The position numbers and the translations under genes are program-made. From the NCBI GenBank assembly GCA_024347235.1, contig AP025283.1, positions 1,798,001 to 1,862,000 on the forward strand: a stretch of DNA of 64,000 nt. Direction: 5' to 3'. Below the pieces are notes generated by a model. That model had not been told where the DNA came from. It saw nothing but the letters and a program-made list of their open reading frames with translations, and searched no databases. Positions 31,092 through 40,506 of this stretch are shown piece by piece (within the stretch, counting starts at the first letter, position 1; every line of letters begins with the position of its first letter). The DNA comes from Aliamphritea spongicola. GTDB lineage: Bacteria; Pseudomonadota; Gammaproteobacteria; Pseudomonadales; Balneatricaceae.

Positions 31092-31808
31092 ATGCGGCAG
31101 ATAGTACTGGATACTGAAACCACAGGTATTGATCCACAGGCCGGTCACCGGATTATTGAAATAGGTTGTGTTGAGCTGGTGGACCGCAAGTTAACCGGCA
31201 GAACATACCATCAGTATATTAACCCGGACCGTATCGTTGAAGATGAAGCGATCAGTGTACACGGTATTACCAATGAGTTTCTGGCGGATAAGCCGCGGTT
31301 TGCTGAAGTTCAGCAGGAGTTTCTGGACTTTATCCGGGGTGGGGAACTGGTAATCCATAACGCTGCGTTCGACGTTGGCTTTATGGATCATGAGCTGAAA
31401 CTCAATAATCATCCGGAACGGATTAATGATTTCTGTGGGGTCGTGGATACCCTGGCGCTGGCGCGTAAGAAACATCCCGGTCAGAAGAATAACCTGGATG
31501 CCCTGTGCCGTCGCTACGGCATTGATAACTCACACCGTGAATTGCACGGGGCATTACTTGACTCCGAAATTCTGGCTGATGTGTATCTGCTACTTACCGG
31601 TGGCCAGAAAGCCCTGATGCTGGGCGGTGATAACGACACGGATGAAGGCGGGAGTCAGATTCAGCGCCTTGATCCCGGGCAGTTCCAGCTGACTGTGCTG
31701 AGCGCCAGTGATGATGAGCTGGCTGAGCATCAGGCATTTCTGGATAAGCTGGAGTCAAAAGGTGGCTGTATCTGGAAGAATATCGAACAGGGTGAAAGTC
31801 CGTCCTGA
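31092..31808 (+). CDS. dnaQ: DNA polymerase III epsilon subunit (3'-5' proofreading exonuclease)
   Basis: Intact, 238 residues. DEDDh exonuclease: ExoI LDTETTGID, ExoII NAAFDVGFMDHE, and ExoIII with HRELHGALLDSEIL, where the general-base His precedes the last Asp. After residue 185 a flexible linker leads to a C-terminal segment that binds the alpha subunit. An intrinsic terminator follows 20 bases downstream. Confidence 0.97.
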   Translation: MRQIVLDTETTGIDPQAGHRIIEIGCVELVDRKLTGRTYHQYINPDRIVEDEAISVHGITNEFLADKPRFAEVQQEFLDFIRGGELVIHNAAFDVGFMDHELKLNNHPERINDFCGVVDTLALARKKHPGQKNNLDALCRRYGIDNSHRELHGALLDSEILADVYLLLTGGQKALMLGGDNDTDEGGSQIQRLDPGQFQLTVLSASDDELAEHQAFLDKLESKGGCIWKNIEQGESPS

Positions 31809-31828
31809 TACGAAGATATGATGAAATC

Positions 31829-31855
31829 AAAAGCAGGAATTTAGCCTGCTTTTTT
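31829..31855 (+). terminator. Intrinsic terminator of dnaQ
   Basis: AAAAGCAGG pairs with CCTGCTTTT around an AATTTAG loop and is followed by a T tract. The A tract on the other side also lets it act on minus-strand transcription. Confidence 0.85.
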
Positions 31856-31869
31856 GTGCCCCGTCATCC

Positions 31870-31980
31870 TTAGATGAAAGCAGTTACACTCAGGGAACCT
31901 ACGATGCTCATCACGATGGTATACGGCAGGGCTAACCATACCATTTTGCCTTAAGACCGACGGATTAACGGAATTAGACA
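31870..31980 (-). pseudogene. nhaB: Relic of the 3' end of nhaB (Na+/H+ antiporter)
   Basis: On the minus strand one frame reads LIPLIRRS, stop, then GKMVWLALPYTIVMSIVG and about ten more residues to a TAA at 31870-31872. This closely matches the C-terminal region I remember for NhaB (a PLIR-SYGRMVWMALPYT-type stretch), with the codon after Ser now TAA where tyrosine is expected. Nothing upstream continues the gene. In Pseudomonas aeruginosa nhaB lies between dnaQ and nudC, exactly the position of this fragment. The simplest reading is a deleted antiporter gene with about 35 codons left; a mis-join in the assembly is the alternative. Confidence 0.6.
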
Positions 31981-32041
31981 TTATCTGCCGTTTCCGCTTT
32001 TATATTGCCTGACTTTTGTTTTTCTTCAGGGATTCTCCAAG

Positions 32042-32820
32042 ATGCAGACTACCAATTATGTGTATGTCCTGAACAACATGGTACTGACTGACTCCGAAGG
32101 CCGCTGGTTATTTACTGAAAACCTTGTGTCGCAGGAGGATGTTCGGGCTGTTTATGAGCTTTCTTTGCAGCCGGAATATCCGGTTCAGATGCTGGTGTTG
32201 GATTCCTTGATCAACGGCTTGCAGAATGATGTGCTGACACTAAGGCAAATGCTCGCTGGTGCGGACGACCGGGTCTTTCAGTTGTTGGCAAGGGCATCGC
32301 AGCTGGCAACCTGGCAGCATGATCACTGTTTTTGCCCCCGTTGTGGCACCGGTTTGATCCAGCATGAAAAAGATCTTGCTAAAGAGTGTGGCAACTGTGG
32401 GCTTTTGCAATACCCGCGGCTATCGCCCTGTGTGATTATGCTGGTGAGTGACGGTGATTACTGTTTGCTGGGACACGGTCATAACTTTGTACCCGGCGTT
32501 TACAGTACCCTGGCCGGATTCATTGAAGTGGGTGAGACTGCAGAAGCGGCGGTTGCCCGGGAGGTTTTGAAGAGACCGGAATCCGCGTTAAAAATGTACG
32601 TTATTTTTCCAGTCAGCCTTGGCCGTTTCCCCATTCTCTTATGCTGGGGTTTACCGCAGAATATGCCAGTGGGGATATCTGCATTCAGCCGGAAGAGCTG
32701 GCTGATGCTCAGTGGTTTCATGTTGACGAGTTACCGGATCTGCCAACGTCTTTTTCTATATCCCGTTTTCTGATTAATGATTTCATCCGTTCCAGAGGCC
32801 GGGTTCCGCCGGCAGAGTAA
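32042..32820 (+). CDS. nudC: NAD-capped RNA hydrolase / NADH pyrophosphatase NudC (one frameshift)
   Basis: About 259 residues. It removes NAD caps from RNA and hydrolyses NAD(H). The zinc ribbon has CPRCG and CGNCG. The Nudix box is [17 protein letters not shown] continuing EETGI after correction, and the NudC-specific [11 protein letters not shown] motif follows. A lost G near 32567 breaks the frame inside the Nudix box. No close partner; a convergent SCP2 gene follows. Confidence 0.93.
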
Positions 32821-32868
32821 GGCTGCCGGGCAGTTTCAGGTCTATACTGAAGGTGTGTTTGTATTAAA

Positions 32869-33192
32869 TCAGCGTTTAAAAAGCTTGCTGAGTTTGGTTG
32901 CCAGCATGATGTTGCCTTCGGCACGTAAACTGCCTTTCAGATACGCACTCATGCCATCGGTCTCACCGTTGACGATACGGATAAATGTTTCGCTATTGGT
33001 GATGAGGGTGATATCCGGGTCATCATGTTCGCCCCGTAATGCCTGACACTGCTGGTTGGCGATATCCAGATAGAAGTCTTCAGCATCGTCAAGAATGAAC
33101 TGGTAGCAGGCACTGAATCCTGCGGCATTTTCAGGGCAAAAACGGCTGGCAAATTTGTCAATCACCTGGCTGACGCTGATCGTATCGGACAT
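32869..33192 (-). CDS. SCP2 sterol-binding-domain protein
   Basis: Intact, 107 residues, a stand-alone SCP2 fold. The N-terminal helix is SQVIDKFASRF, the middle carries AEDFYLDIANQQCQALRGE, and the C-terminus GSLRAEGNIMLATKLSKLF is the typical lipid-tunnel helix. Such small bacterial proteins are thought to bind lipids or acyl-CoA; the true ligand is unknown. It diverges from sohB, with 90 bases between starts. Confidence 0.85.
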   Translation of the reverse strand: MSDTISVSQVIDKFASRFCPENAAGFSACYQFILDDAEDFYLDIANQQCQALRGEHDDPDITLITNSETFIRIVNGETDGMSAYLKGSLRAEGNIMLATKLSKLFKR

Positions 33193-33282
33193 CGGTAAGC
33201 TTCACTGTAATTAAAATCGAATAGCAGAGGGGCTATGGTACATTAGCGGCGCTTATTTTTCTTTGTTTCCATGCTGCGGGAG

Positions 33283-34353
33283 ATGACTGTGGTCGATTTT
33301 TTGCCAATTACGGTTTGTTTTTAGCTAAGTCAGTGACAGTTGTTGCTGCGATTATTGTAGTGATTGCCGGAATCGCGGCGTTAAGTAGCCGTAATAAGAG
33401 CAGTGCAGAAGGGGTGCTGAATATAGACAGCCTGAATGACACCCTTGAAGATATGGAAGATGCTCTGAGAGAAGCGGTGCTGGACAGCGACTTATATAAG
33501 GCACAGCAGAAAGCAGAGAAAAAGAAACTCAAGCAGGAAGCCAAGGCCCGTAAAAAGCCCTTAAAAGGGTGAAACAGCCGAGGAAGAAGCCCGCCGCAGA
33601 GTGTTTGTGATTGATTTTGACGGTGACATTAAAGCCTCTGAGCTGGAACCGATGCGGGAAGAAATTACAGCTATCCTGACGATGGCAACTGAAAAGGATG
33701 AAGTGGTTGTGCGACTGGAAAGCCCCGGTGGCATGGTACATACCTACGGACTGGCTGCTTCACAGCTTGAACGTATTAAACGTCAGGGTGTCCCTCTGAC
33801 AGTATGTGTGGATAAGGTTGCTGCCAGCGGTGGTTATATGATGGCTTGTCTGGCAGATAAAATTATTGCTGCGCCGTTTGCCATTCTTGGCTCGATTGGC
33901 GTGGTCGCACAGTTGCCGAACTTCCACCGGTTGCTGAAAAAGTACGACGTGGATTATGAAGTTCTGACCGCCGGTGAATACAAACGCACCATGACGGTAC
34001 TTGGCGAAAATACTGAAAAGGGCCGTGAGAAGTTTATTGAGGATTTGGAAGATACTCATTTGCTGTTTAAAGAGTTTGTCGGTGAGTTCCGGCCTCAGGT
34101 TGATCTTGAAAAAGTAGCAACCGGTGAAGTCTGGTTCGGACGGCGTTCGCTGGATGTGAACCTGATTGATGAGCTGCAGACCAGTGATGAATATCTGATT
34201 GCTGCCTGTCAGGATGCCGATGTGTTTACGGTTCGGTATGAATATAAGAAGAATCTGCAGGAGCGTTTGTCGGATATGTCGATTAAAACAGCAGATTCTT
34301 TACTGGTTCGCTGGCTGGGAAGGCTGACCAATGTTAGGCTTTTAGCTAAGTAA
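33283..34353 (+). CDS. sohB: Inner-membrane serine peptidase SohB, S49 family (frameshifted)
   Basis: About 358 residues. One N-terminal transmembrane helix (KSVTVVAAIIVVIAGIAAL), a long charged linker rich in Lys and Glu, then the S49 domain on the periplasmic side. The catalytic Ser lies in DKVAASGGYMMACLAD and the Lys in AGEYKRTMTVLGE. The likely start is ATG 33283. Lost bases in T and A runs near 33301, 33555 and 33563 break the frame. The linker joins as KKALKKGETAEEEARRRV after correction. Confidence 0.9.
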
Positions 34354-34410
34354 CCATTTTGGTTAAGAAAAACAGGGAATAGTGGTAACAGCGTTATACT
34401 TTTATCCTGT

Positions 34411-34423
34411 TTGTTTGAAACAA
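34411..34423. promoter_or_regulatory. Palindromic candidate operator upstream of the PsrA-like regulator
   Basis: TTGTTTGAAACAA is a perfect 13-base palindrome, 48 bases before the regulator's start. It contains GTTTG-like half-sites reminiscent of PsrA boxes, though half-site order is not the published arrangement. Autoregulation is inferred. Confidence 0.45.
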
Positions 34424-34470
34424 TGCAAAGGAACTGTAACAGGAAACGATTTTAGTCATAGGGGTTGTTG

Positions 34471-35130
34471 ATGCGTCAATCTGCAACAGCACGAAAAATT
34501 TTAGTAGCAGCAGAAGCGTTATTCGCGGAGCAAGGCTTTACCGAAACAACCATGCGCCAGATTACCAGTGCAGCAAATGTAAATCTGGCAGCTGTTAATT
34601 ACCACTTCGGATCAAAGAAAGGTCTGATAACCGCCGTCGCAGATAAGTATCTTACCCCGCTGGCTGCCAGCCTCAGTGAGAGCATTGAGCAGCAGCTGGC
34701 TGATAATCCTGATAACACCATTATGCTGGATGACTTGCTGGAAATGCTGATGCGGATATTGCTGAAGCTTGGTAAGTCTCAGCAGTATGCTTTGCCGGTC
34801 TTTATGCGTTTGCTTGAACTGCTGTACATGAAGAACCAGGAAGAGCTCCGTGATGATGTAGTTGAGCGTTACGGGCAGCACTTTGTGGGCTTCATTAACC
34901 TGTTAAAGCGTGATGCTGCGGTGATGGATGACAGTGAGTTCTTCTGGCGTCTGCACTTCCTGCTGGGTTCTGTCGTCTTTACCCTTTCTAATTTCCAGAC
35001 ACTGGTTGCCATTGAGATGCGTGAATATGAGCGCACCGCTGAGATTGAGAAAACCCTGCACCGGATGATTCCTGTGCTGGTTGCCGGTTTCAGTGCCCGG
35101 GCAGACAGTGCACCTTTCACCCGTATCTGA
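34471..35130 (+). CDS. psrA: TetR-family regulator, PsrA-like
   Basis: Intact, 220 residues from ATG 34471, preceded by AGGGG. The N-terminal TetR helix-turn-helix (RKILVAAEALFAEQGFTETT, then ANVNLAAVNYHFGSKKGL) is very close to Pseudomonas PsrA as I recall it, and the C-terminal domain has the FWRLHFLLGSVVFTLSNF segment of that group. PsrA represses fatty-acid beta-oxidation genes and is released by long-chain fatty acids. Its position upstream of nagZ matches Pseudomonas. It might regulate a different acyl-CoA pathway here. Confidence 0.78.
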   Translation: MRQSATARKILVAAEALFAEQGFTETTMRQITSAANVNLAAVNYHFGSKKGLITAVADKYLTPLAASLSESIEQQLADNPDNTIMLDDLLEMLMRILLKLGKSQQYALPVFMRLLELLYMKNQEELRDDVVERYGQHFVGFINLLKRDAAVMDDSEFFWRLHFLLGSVVFTLSNFQTLVAIEMREYERTAEIEKTLHRMIPVLVAGFSARADSAPFTRI

Positions 35131-35131
35131 T

Positions 35132-35609
35132 ATGAAGCTCAGTGTATCCGTTGCTATGCAGACTCTGGGTCTGTATAGCGATACCGGCACGTTGTTGGCT
35201 GAATATCCTGTATCAACCGCACTGAATGGTGTCGGTGAATTAAAAACACCGGTCAGACACCCAGAGGTGCGCATTATATCCGGGCAAAAATCGGTGACGG
35301 CCTGCCTGATAACGCGGTGTTTGTTGGTCGCCGTTTTACCCGGGAGCTTTATACGCCTGAACTGGCTGAAAGTTACCCCGGCCGTGACTGGATACTCGGC
35401 CGTATCCTCTGGTTATGTGGTCGGGAACCGGGAAAAACCGGCTTGGCGATGTCGATACTATGCAGCGCTATATTTATATTCACGGTACACCTGATACTGA
35501 ACCAATGGGAATTCCGTTGTCCCATGGCTGTATCCGGATGCGTTGTGCTGATGTGGTTGATCTCTTCTCAAAAGTGCCTTCCGGTACACCTGTAAATATC
35601 CTTGAATAA
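35132..35609 (+). CDS. L,D-transpeptidase (YkuD family) without signal peptide (frameshifted)
   Basis: About 160 residues. The YkuD domain shows the IYIHGTPDTEPMGIPLSHGC segment, containing the HGT motif and the nucleophile Cys in SHGCIRM. The N-terminus (KLSVSVAMQTLGLYSDTGT) goes straight into the domain, so no export signal is visible, unlike classical periplasmic enzymes. Lost bases near 35251 and 35430 break the frame. It starts one base after the psrA-like stop and precedes nagZ, a cytoplasmic cell-wall recycling enzyme, which suggests a cytoplasmic role or a non-classical export route. Confidence 0.82.
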
Positions 35610-35617
35610 CAGCTGTT

Positions 35618-35635
35618 AAGCCGTTCCGGCTTTGT
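35618..35635 (+). terminator. Weak intrinsic terminator after the L,D-transpeptidase gene
   Basis: AAGCCG and CGGCTT form a six-base stem around TTC, followed by TGTT. The stem is short and the T tract poor, so termination may be partial before nagZ. Confidence 0.4.
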
Positions 35636-35717
35636 TAGTATGCTGTTTTAAATCTGTATCTGTTCCGGCCTGGCAGCTGTCTGGTCCGTATTGTCTGTGT
35701 AAATAAGAGAGAGTTAT

Positions 35718-36733
35718 ATGTCTGGTTGTTTAATGCTTGATGTTGAAGGTCTGAGCCTGACCGATGAAGATCGTCAGTTGCTTAAAGATCCTCAGGTAGG
35801 CGGTTTGATTCTGTTTGCCCGTAACTTTGAATCATGTGAACAGCTGGATGCACTGGTGAAGGATATTCGTCGTTGTAATCCTGGGATTCTGATTGCAGTG
35901 GATCAGGAAGGTGGCCGGGTGCAGCGTTTCCGGGAAGGCTTCATCCGTATTCCGCCAATGGGGAAGCTGGGCAAGGTATATGTAACCGAGCCTGAACGCG
36001 CCTGTGGTATGGCTGAGCAACTGGGCTGGCTGATGGCCAGTGAATTGCTGGTCTACGGTGTGGATATCAGTTTTGCACCGGTGCTTGATCTGGACTTTGG
36101 ACGCAGTGAAGTGATCGGTGACCGTGCTTTTGCGGCGTCAAAGGACGATGTGACTGCGTTGAGTACGGCGTTTATAAAGGGCATGCACACAGCAGGTATG
36201 GCGGCAACAGGTAAACACTTCCCCGGGCACGGCTGGGTAGTGGCGGATTCCCATCATGAGATTCCCGGGATGAGCGGGGTATGGCTGAGATTGATGACCA
36301 GGATATGGCTGTTTTCCGGGCGCTGGCTGCACAGGGGCTTGATGCGGTAATGCCTGCCCATGTTATTTATTCTCAGATAGATGAACAGCCGGCCGGTTTT
36401 TCTGAGCACTGGCTACAGCAGGTTTTACGGGCGGATCTTAACTTTGACGGGGTTATTTTCAGTGATGACCTGACGATGGAAGGGGCCAGTGTTGCCGGTG
36501 ATTATCGTCAGCGGGCGGAGCGGGCGCTGGAAGCTGGCTGTGATATGTTGTTGGTTTGTAACGACCGGGTAGCGGCGCTGCAGGTTTTGGATTATCTGAA
36601 TGAAATCCAGCATCAGGGATCTGAGCGTATTGCTAAAATGCTGGCCCGTCAGAAACCTGAGCAGGAAGCTTTGCGTGCAGATCCCCGCTGGCAGACTGCC
36701 TCGCAGACGGCAAAGTTACTGATGGAAAGCTAA
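35718..36733 (+). CDS. nagZ: Beta-N-acetylhexosaminidase NagZ (one frameshift)
   Basis: A cytoplasmic GH3 enzyme that removes GlcNAc from anhydromuropeptides in peptidoglycan recycling. Motifs are LILFARNFES, AVDQEGGRVQRFR, and KHFPGHG followed by DSHHEIP, which carries the Asp/His catalytic pair. The nucleophile Asp lies in VIFSDDLTMEGAS. One C is missing near 36267; restored it reads EIPRDERGMAEID. Corrected length is about 339 residues. Confidence 0.94.
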
Positions 36734-36768
36734 GTCTGAGATTACAGTGAGTCATGATGGAGAATAAG

Positions 36769-37876
36769 ATGATTGCGTTTGAGCAGTGGTGGCAAAACCT
36801 GATTGCCGGCCATGTTGATAACAGCTGGATTGTGGTTGTTTTCAGTATCGTTTTTCTCACAATGCTGGCCAATTTTTCTCAAACCGGATGTTTAACCGTC
36901 TGGCTGAACAGCTGGCTAAAACCCGTAATATCTGGGATGACATTTTGTTGCTGGCTGCCAGGAAACCGGTTGCCCTTATGATTTGGGTAATTGGCGGCAG
37001 CTGGGCGCTGAATGTGGTGGATCGCAGCACAGGCTCTGATTTTATGAGCGTTGCAGATCCTGCCCGCCGGGTACTGGTTATTGTCACGATTGCATGGTTT
37101 CTGATTCGCTTTATTCGCCGGGCAGAAATTGCGCTGGTCAGCCCTGAAAAACCACTAAGCCTATGGACCAGACCACGGTTGGCGCCATGGGTAAGCTGTT
37201 AAGAGCGTCGATTTTTGTGACGTCTGCGCTGGTGGTCTTGCAGAGCTTCGGCTACAGCATTTCCGGGGTGCTGGCGTTTGGTGGTATCGGTGGTCTGGCC
37301 ATCGGTTTTGCAGCCAAAGATCTGCTGGCGAACTTCTTTGGTGGGTTGATGATATATCTGGACAGGCCGTTCAAGGTAGGGGACTGGATCCGTTCACCTG
37401 ATCAGGAAATCGAAGGTACTGTTGAGGATATTGGCTGGCGGCAGACCTGTATCCGTACCTTTGATAAGCGTCCGCTGTACGTACCGAATGCCACGTTTAC
37501 CAATATTTCTGTAGAAAACCCTTCCCGGATGACTAACCGGCGTATCTATGAAAATATTGGTCTGCGCTATGAAGATGCGCCTAAGGTGGCGGCTGTGATT
37601 GCTGATATTAAAGCGATGTTGCAGCAGCATCCGGATATTGATGCTAATCAGACGCTGATTGTGAATCTGAACAGCTTTGGTGCTTCATCGCTGGATTTCT
37701 TTATTTATACCTTTACCCGCACGACTGACTGGGTTCAGTATCATGAGATTAAGCAGGATGTGCTGAGCAGGGTGATTGACATTGTTCAGTCCAATGAGGC
37801 GGATTTTGCCTTTCCCACTCAGACGGTACATATTCCGGACGCTGTACGCCTGGCGGAAGCTTCCGGGCCGGAGTAA
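36769..37876 (+). CDS. Mechanosensitive ion channel, MscS family (frameshifted)
   Basis: About 370 residues. The preferred start is ATG 36769 with GGAG upstream; ATG 36754 is possible. Three or four N-terminal helices are followed by the MscS pore region (SISGVLAFGGIGGLAIGFAA) and beta domain (FKVGDWIRSPDQEIEGTVED), then the cytoplasmic cage. The size and motifs resemble YnaI- or YbdG-type channels that open under hypo-osmotic shock. Breaks lie near 36875 and 37158. It lies 36 bases after nagZ, possibly co-transcribed. Confidence 0.88.
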
Positions 37877-38058
37877 GCAGGCAGGTTTTGGCGGCTCGGT
37901 TGTTGAGTGTATCGTTACTTCAGTGGAAGTAGTGCTGGTTGAATATTAATACGTGCTACTGTAGATTATTGCGATAATGCCGTGCCGGTATACATATGGA
38001 TTAGCCGGTTTGATCGATACGCGATTGCAAGGATAGTGTTATCGATGGTGTGTTAAGT

Positions 38059-38078
38059 CGCTACCGTTTTTGGTAGCG
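38059..38078. repeat. Hairpin upstream of the PH-like membrane protein gene
   Basis: CGCTACC and GGTAGCG flank a GTTTTT loop. No T tract follows on the plus strand. It lies in the 230-base gap after the MscS gene, which otherwise shows nothing recognisable. It could be a weak terminator or leader element. Confidence 0.4.
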
Positions 38079-38109
38079 GTTCTGAAATACAGTCATACAG
38101 GGATGTGAT

Positions 38110-38635
38110 ATGGCGAATTATACAGGCATGGATTTGCCTAAAAATGCATGTTAAACGCAGATATAATCAGGTAGAGATTGCTTATAACTGGTTCCGGTTA
38201 AGTAATATTCTGTTCAGTATACTGATTTTAGCTGTTCTCTATGGGGCCGGTTCTTTTCTTGGTTTTCCATTTCCTGTCTGGGTTGTCCTGGTTCTTCTCT
38301 GGGCTTATTTCTTTATCGTTGGCTGCGTCAACAAAACCAATATTCTGATAACGGATCAGCATATTAGTGTTGGCTATTCTCCGCTTCCCTGGGTTGGGGT
38401 TAAGCAGGTGGAGACACGTGATATCAAGCAGTTGTATGTGCTGAAGAAAAAGGCATTTTCTGCCAGTGGCTATTCAGTTTTATTCGTGGTGTACGCTGTA
38501 CCTCATACCGGTGAAGATATCCCTTTAACAGAGGGTTTTGCCGAGAAAAAGCAGGCGCTGTATATCCGGCAGGAAGTTGAAAAGTACCTGGGGATCGACA
38601 CCAAAGACTGGCTCACCCGTGAGATCTTCCAGTAA
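38110..38635 (+). CDS. Hypothetical membrane protein with PH-like cytoplasmic domain (one frameshift)
   Basis: The start is most likely ATG 38110, following AGGGATG, with one A missing from the run near 38144; the corrected N-terminus reads MANYTGMDLPKKMHVKRRYN. The product is about 175 residues, with two adjacent transmembrane helices (FSILILAVLYGAGSFLG and VWVVLVLLWAYFFIVG) and a soluble domain with NILITDQHISVGYSPLPW, a pattern like bacterial PH (YdbS-type) domains. No family was firmly recognised, and it has no operon partner. Confidence 0.6.
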
Positions 38636-38721
38636 TCGCTGAGCCTGCTGTCAGCCAGTGGCCAGATATAATGTGGTCAGCTGGCTGAGCTGAAGTTTGA
38701 GGTGCGGGCTTCAGGTGGTTT

Positions 38722-39587
38722 TTATTCGACCTTTTTGGCGGTGCCGGCAATCAGTGATCCGGCAACAATGGTCAGGCTGGCAATGGCAAGCGTCCAACTG
38801 GCGTCTGCTAAGCCGGCAGCGACCAGTAGCAAGGTTGATATAAGCGGTGCGGCATACGCCAGTACGCCGAGTAACTGAAGGTTGCCCCGTTTGATACCAT
38901 AATCCCATGTAAAAATGCGATGCCTACCGGGCCAATGCCCAGGCCGATAATGCCTGCCCAGTGGCTGGCTTTTTCCGGCCAGACGGTGGTTTCCAGCGTG
39001 AGGTGGCAAAGCAGTGCAAGTATGGAAGTTGCTGCGCAAAACCAGGCAACCGTATCGGTTGATACCTGGCTGATCAGTCGACTTAGTACTGAGTAGCCTG
39101 ACCAGATAAAGGCACAGCTTAATGCCAGTAAGTAGCCGTTGATATAACGGCTGTCGAAGCCGCTATCCGGTTTACTGATCAGCAGCCAGCAACCCAGCAG
39201 TGCCAGCAAGGCCCCACCGATATGTTTCAGTGTCAGGGATTCCCCAGGCAGCATACCTGCCAGTAAAACGATCAGTAATGGCCACAGATAGGCGAGAAGG
39301 CTGACTTCGACTGCCGGCGCCAGTTGCATCGCGCTGAAAAGCAAAAGTGGTAGCCGAAATATCCACCGATTCCCAACAGCCATACCCGTTTAGGCTGTTT
39401 CAGGTGCCGCAGGCTAGGTGCCCTGGAATATAAACCGGCTCAGCATAAGCAGGAAGGCAATTCCAAAGCTCATTGCCATGAGCTGAAACGGCGGGATAAG
39501 TCCGTCAGTCAGTCGCGTGAAGAGGGCGAGGGTTCCCCAGAGCAGTATCGCACTGAAGCCAATCAGTGTGGCCTGGTGTTGTTTCAT
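38722..39587 (-). CDS. DMT-superfamily (EamA) exporter (frameshifted)
   Basis: About 289 residues and ten hydrophobic segments in two EamA repeats. The start at ATG 39587 gives MKQHQATLIGFSAILLWGTL, similar to YddG-like amino acid exporters. The second repeat holds AFIWSGYSVLSRL. Lost bases near 39420, 39355 and 38915 break the frame. It lies 97 bases downstream of the AraC gene on the same strand, so that regulator may control it. The substrate is unknown. Confidence 0.8.
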
Positions 39588-39684
39588 AGCATTACCTGAT
39601 AAGGATGATTAAGTACTGCCAGTGTATGTGAATGTATTTGCTGCGGCTTTGTCGTAACGGAGGAATATTTTGCTGCGATGGAGT

Positions 39685-40461
39685 TTATTCGCCGTGCAGG
39701 CGGAAGTAACGGGGTGAATGACCGAAATGTTTACGGAAGCGGTCGCTGAATGCAGCCAGGTTCCGGTAGCCGACTTTGTCTGCAATGATCTGTATCGGTT
39801 CCTGTGTGTTACTGAGCAGCAACCAGGCAGTTTGCATGCGTTTTTCCAGCAAGTATTGTTGGGGTGTCATGCCCGTTTCAGCTTTAAATATCTGGCCCAG
39901 CTGTCGTGGGCTGAGGTTAGCTGTTGCTGCAAGTTGCTCGGCTGTTACGGCTTCGGCGTAATGGGTATCTATATAGTGTTTAACCGCAGTAATTCGGGCG
40001 TCAGGGTTAATCTTTGTGTTGGCGAACCGTTCGTTCAGCAGCTGGATCAGCAGCAATAACATTTGTTGCTGGCTGGATGGCGGCTGCTGCGTTTGCTGGC
40101 TGGTAATCTGGCTGTGCAGGAACTGCACGTAGTGGCTGAGGCTGTCATCCAGCTCAATAAAGGCGGGCAGTTGTTCGAGTTGTCTGGCAAGGGAGTAAGG
40201 GATATCTGCCACCAGAAAGTGATTGCTTCCTTCAGCTGCGAATTCATGAGCAGCGCCGGCGGCAATAATAGCCCCCTGGCAGGTATCTACCTGACCGCTG
40301 GTGTTGTCTATCCGGATATCCAGATTGCCGGATACGGGTAACACCAACTGGTGATAGTCATGGCTGTGGGATTTGGAATCAGCAGTATAGCTGCGTACAT
40401 CCAGCTGTAAACCTGTCAGTACGCTGGTATCAAAGCTGGCAGGTTTTTCTGTGTTATCCAT
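39685..40461 (-). CDS. AraC-family transcriptional regulator
   Basis: Intact, 258 residues from the ATG at 40461. The N-terminal cupin-like sensor domain (HSHDYHQLVLPVSGNLDI) is followed by a Gln-rich linker (TSQQTQQPPSSQQQ). The C-terminal double helix-turn-helix is ITAVKHYIDTHYAEAVTAEQ ... YLLEKRMQTAWLLLS ... VGYRNLAAFSDRFRKHFG. Its start codon lies at the base of a 12-base-pair hairpin. Likely target is the DMT exporter directly downstream. Confidence 0.9.
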   Translation of the reverse strand: MDNTEKPASFDTSVLTGLQLDVRSYTADSKSHSHDYHQLVLPVSGNLDIRIDNTSGQVDTCQGAIIAAGAAHEFAAEGSNHFLVADIPYSLARQLEQLPAFIELDDSLSHYVQFLHSQITSQQTQQPPSSQQQMLLLLIQLLNERFANTKINPDARITAVKHYIDTHYAEAVTAEQLAATANLSPRQLGQIFKAETGMTPQQYLLEKRMQTAWLLLSNTQEPIQIIADKVGYRNLAAFSDRFRKHFGHSPRYFRLHGE

Positions 40462-40488
40462 AGGGGCGTTATACCTTAACGCCCCTAT
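40460..40488. promoter_or_regulatory. 12-bp inverted repeat enclosing the AraC gene's ribosome-binding site
   Basis: On the minus strand ATAGGGGCGTTA and TAACGCCCCTAT form a perfect 12-base-pair stem around AGGTA. The AAGG Shine-Dalgarno lies at the loop and the ATG begins at the stem base. It fills most of the 45-base gap between the two genes. It may be an autoregulatory operator, an RNA structure blocking translation, or both. Confidence 0.7.
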
Positions 40489-40506
40489 TACAGGCAACTG
40501 GCCGTT

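Noticed and set aside
38059..38078. Firm terminator call for the CGCTACC/GGTAGCG hairpin
   Set aside because: The T run is in the loop rather than after the stem, so it was listed only as a hairpin.
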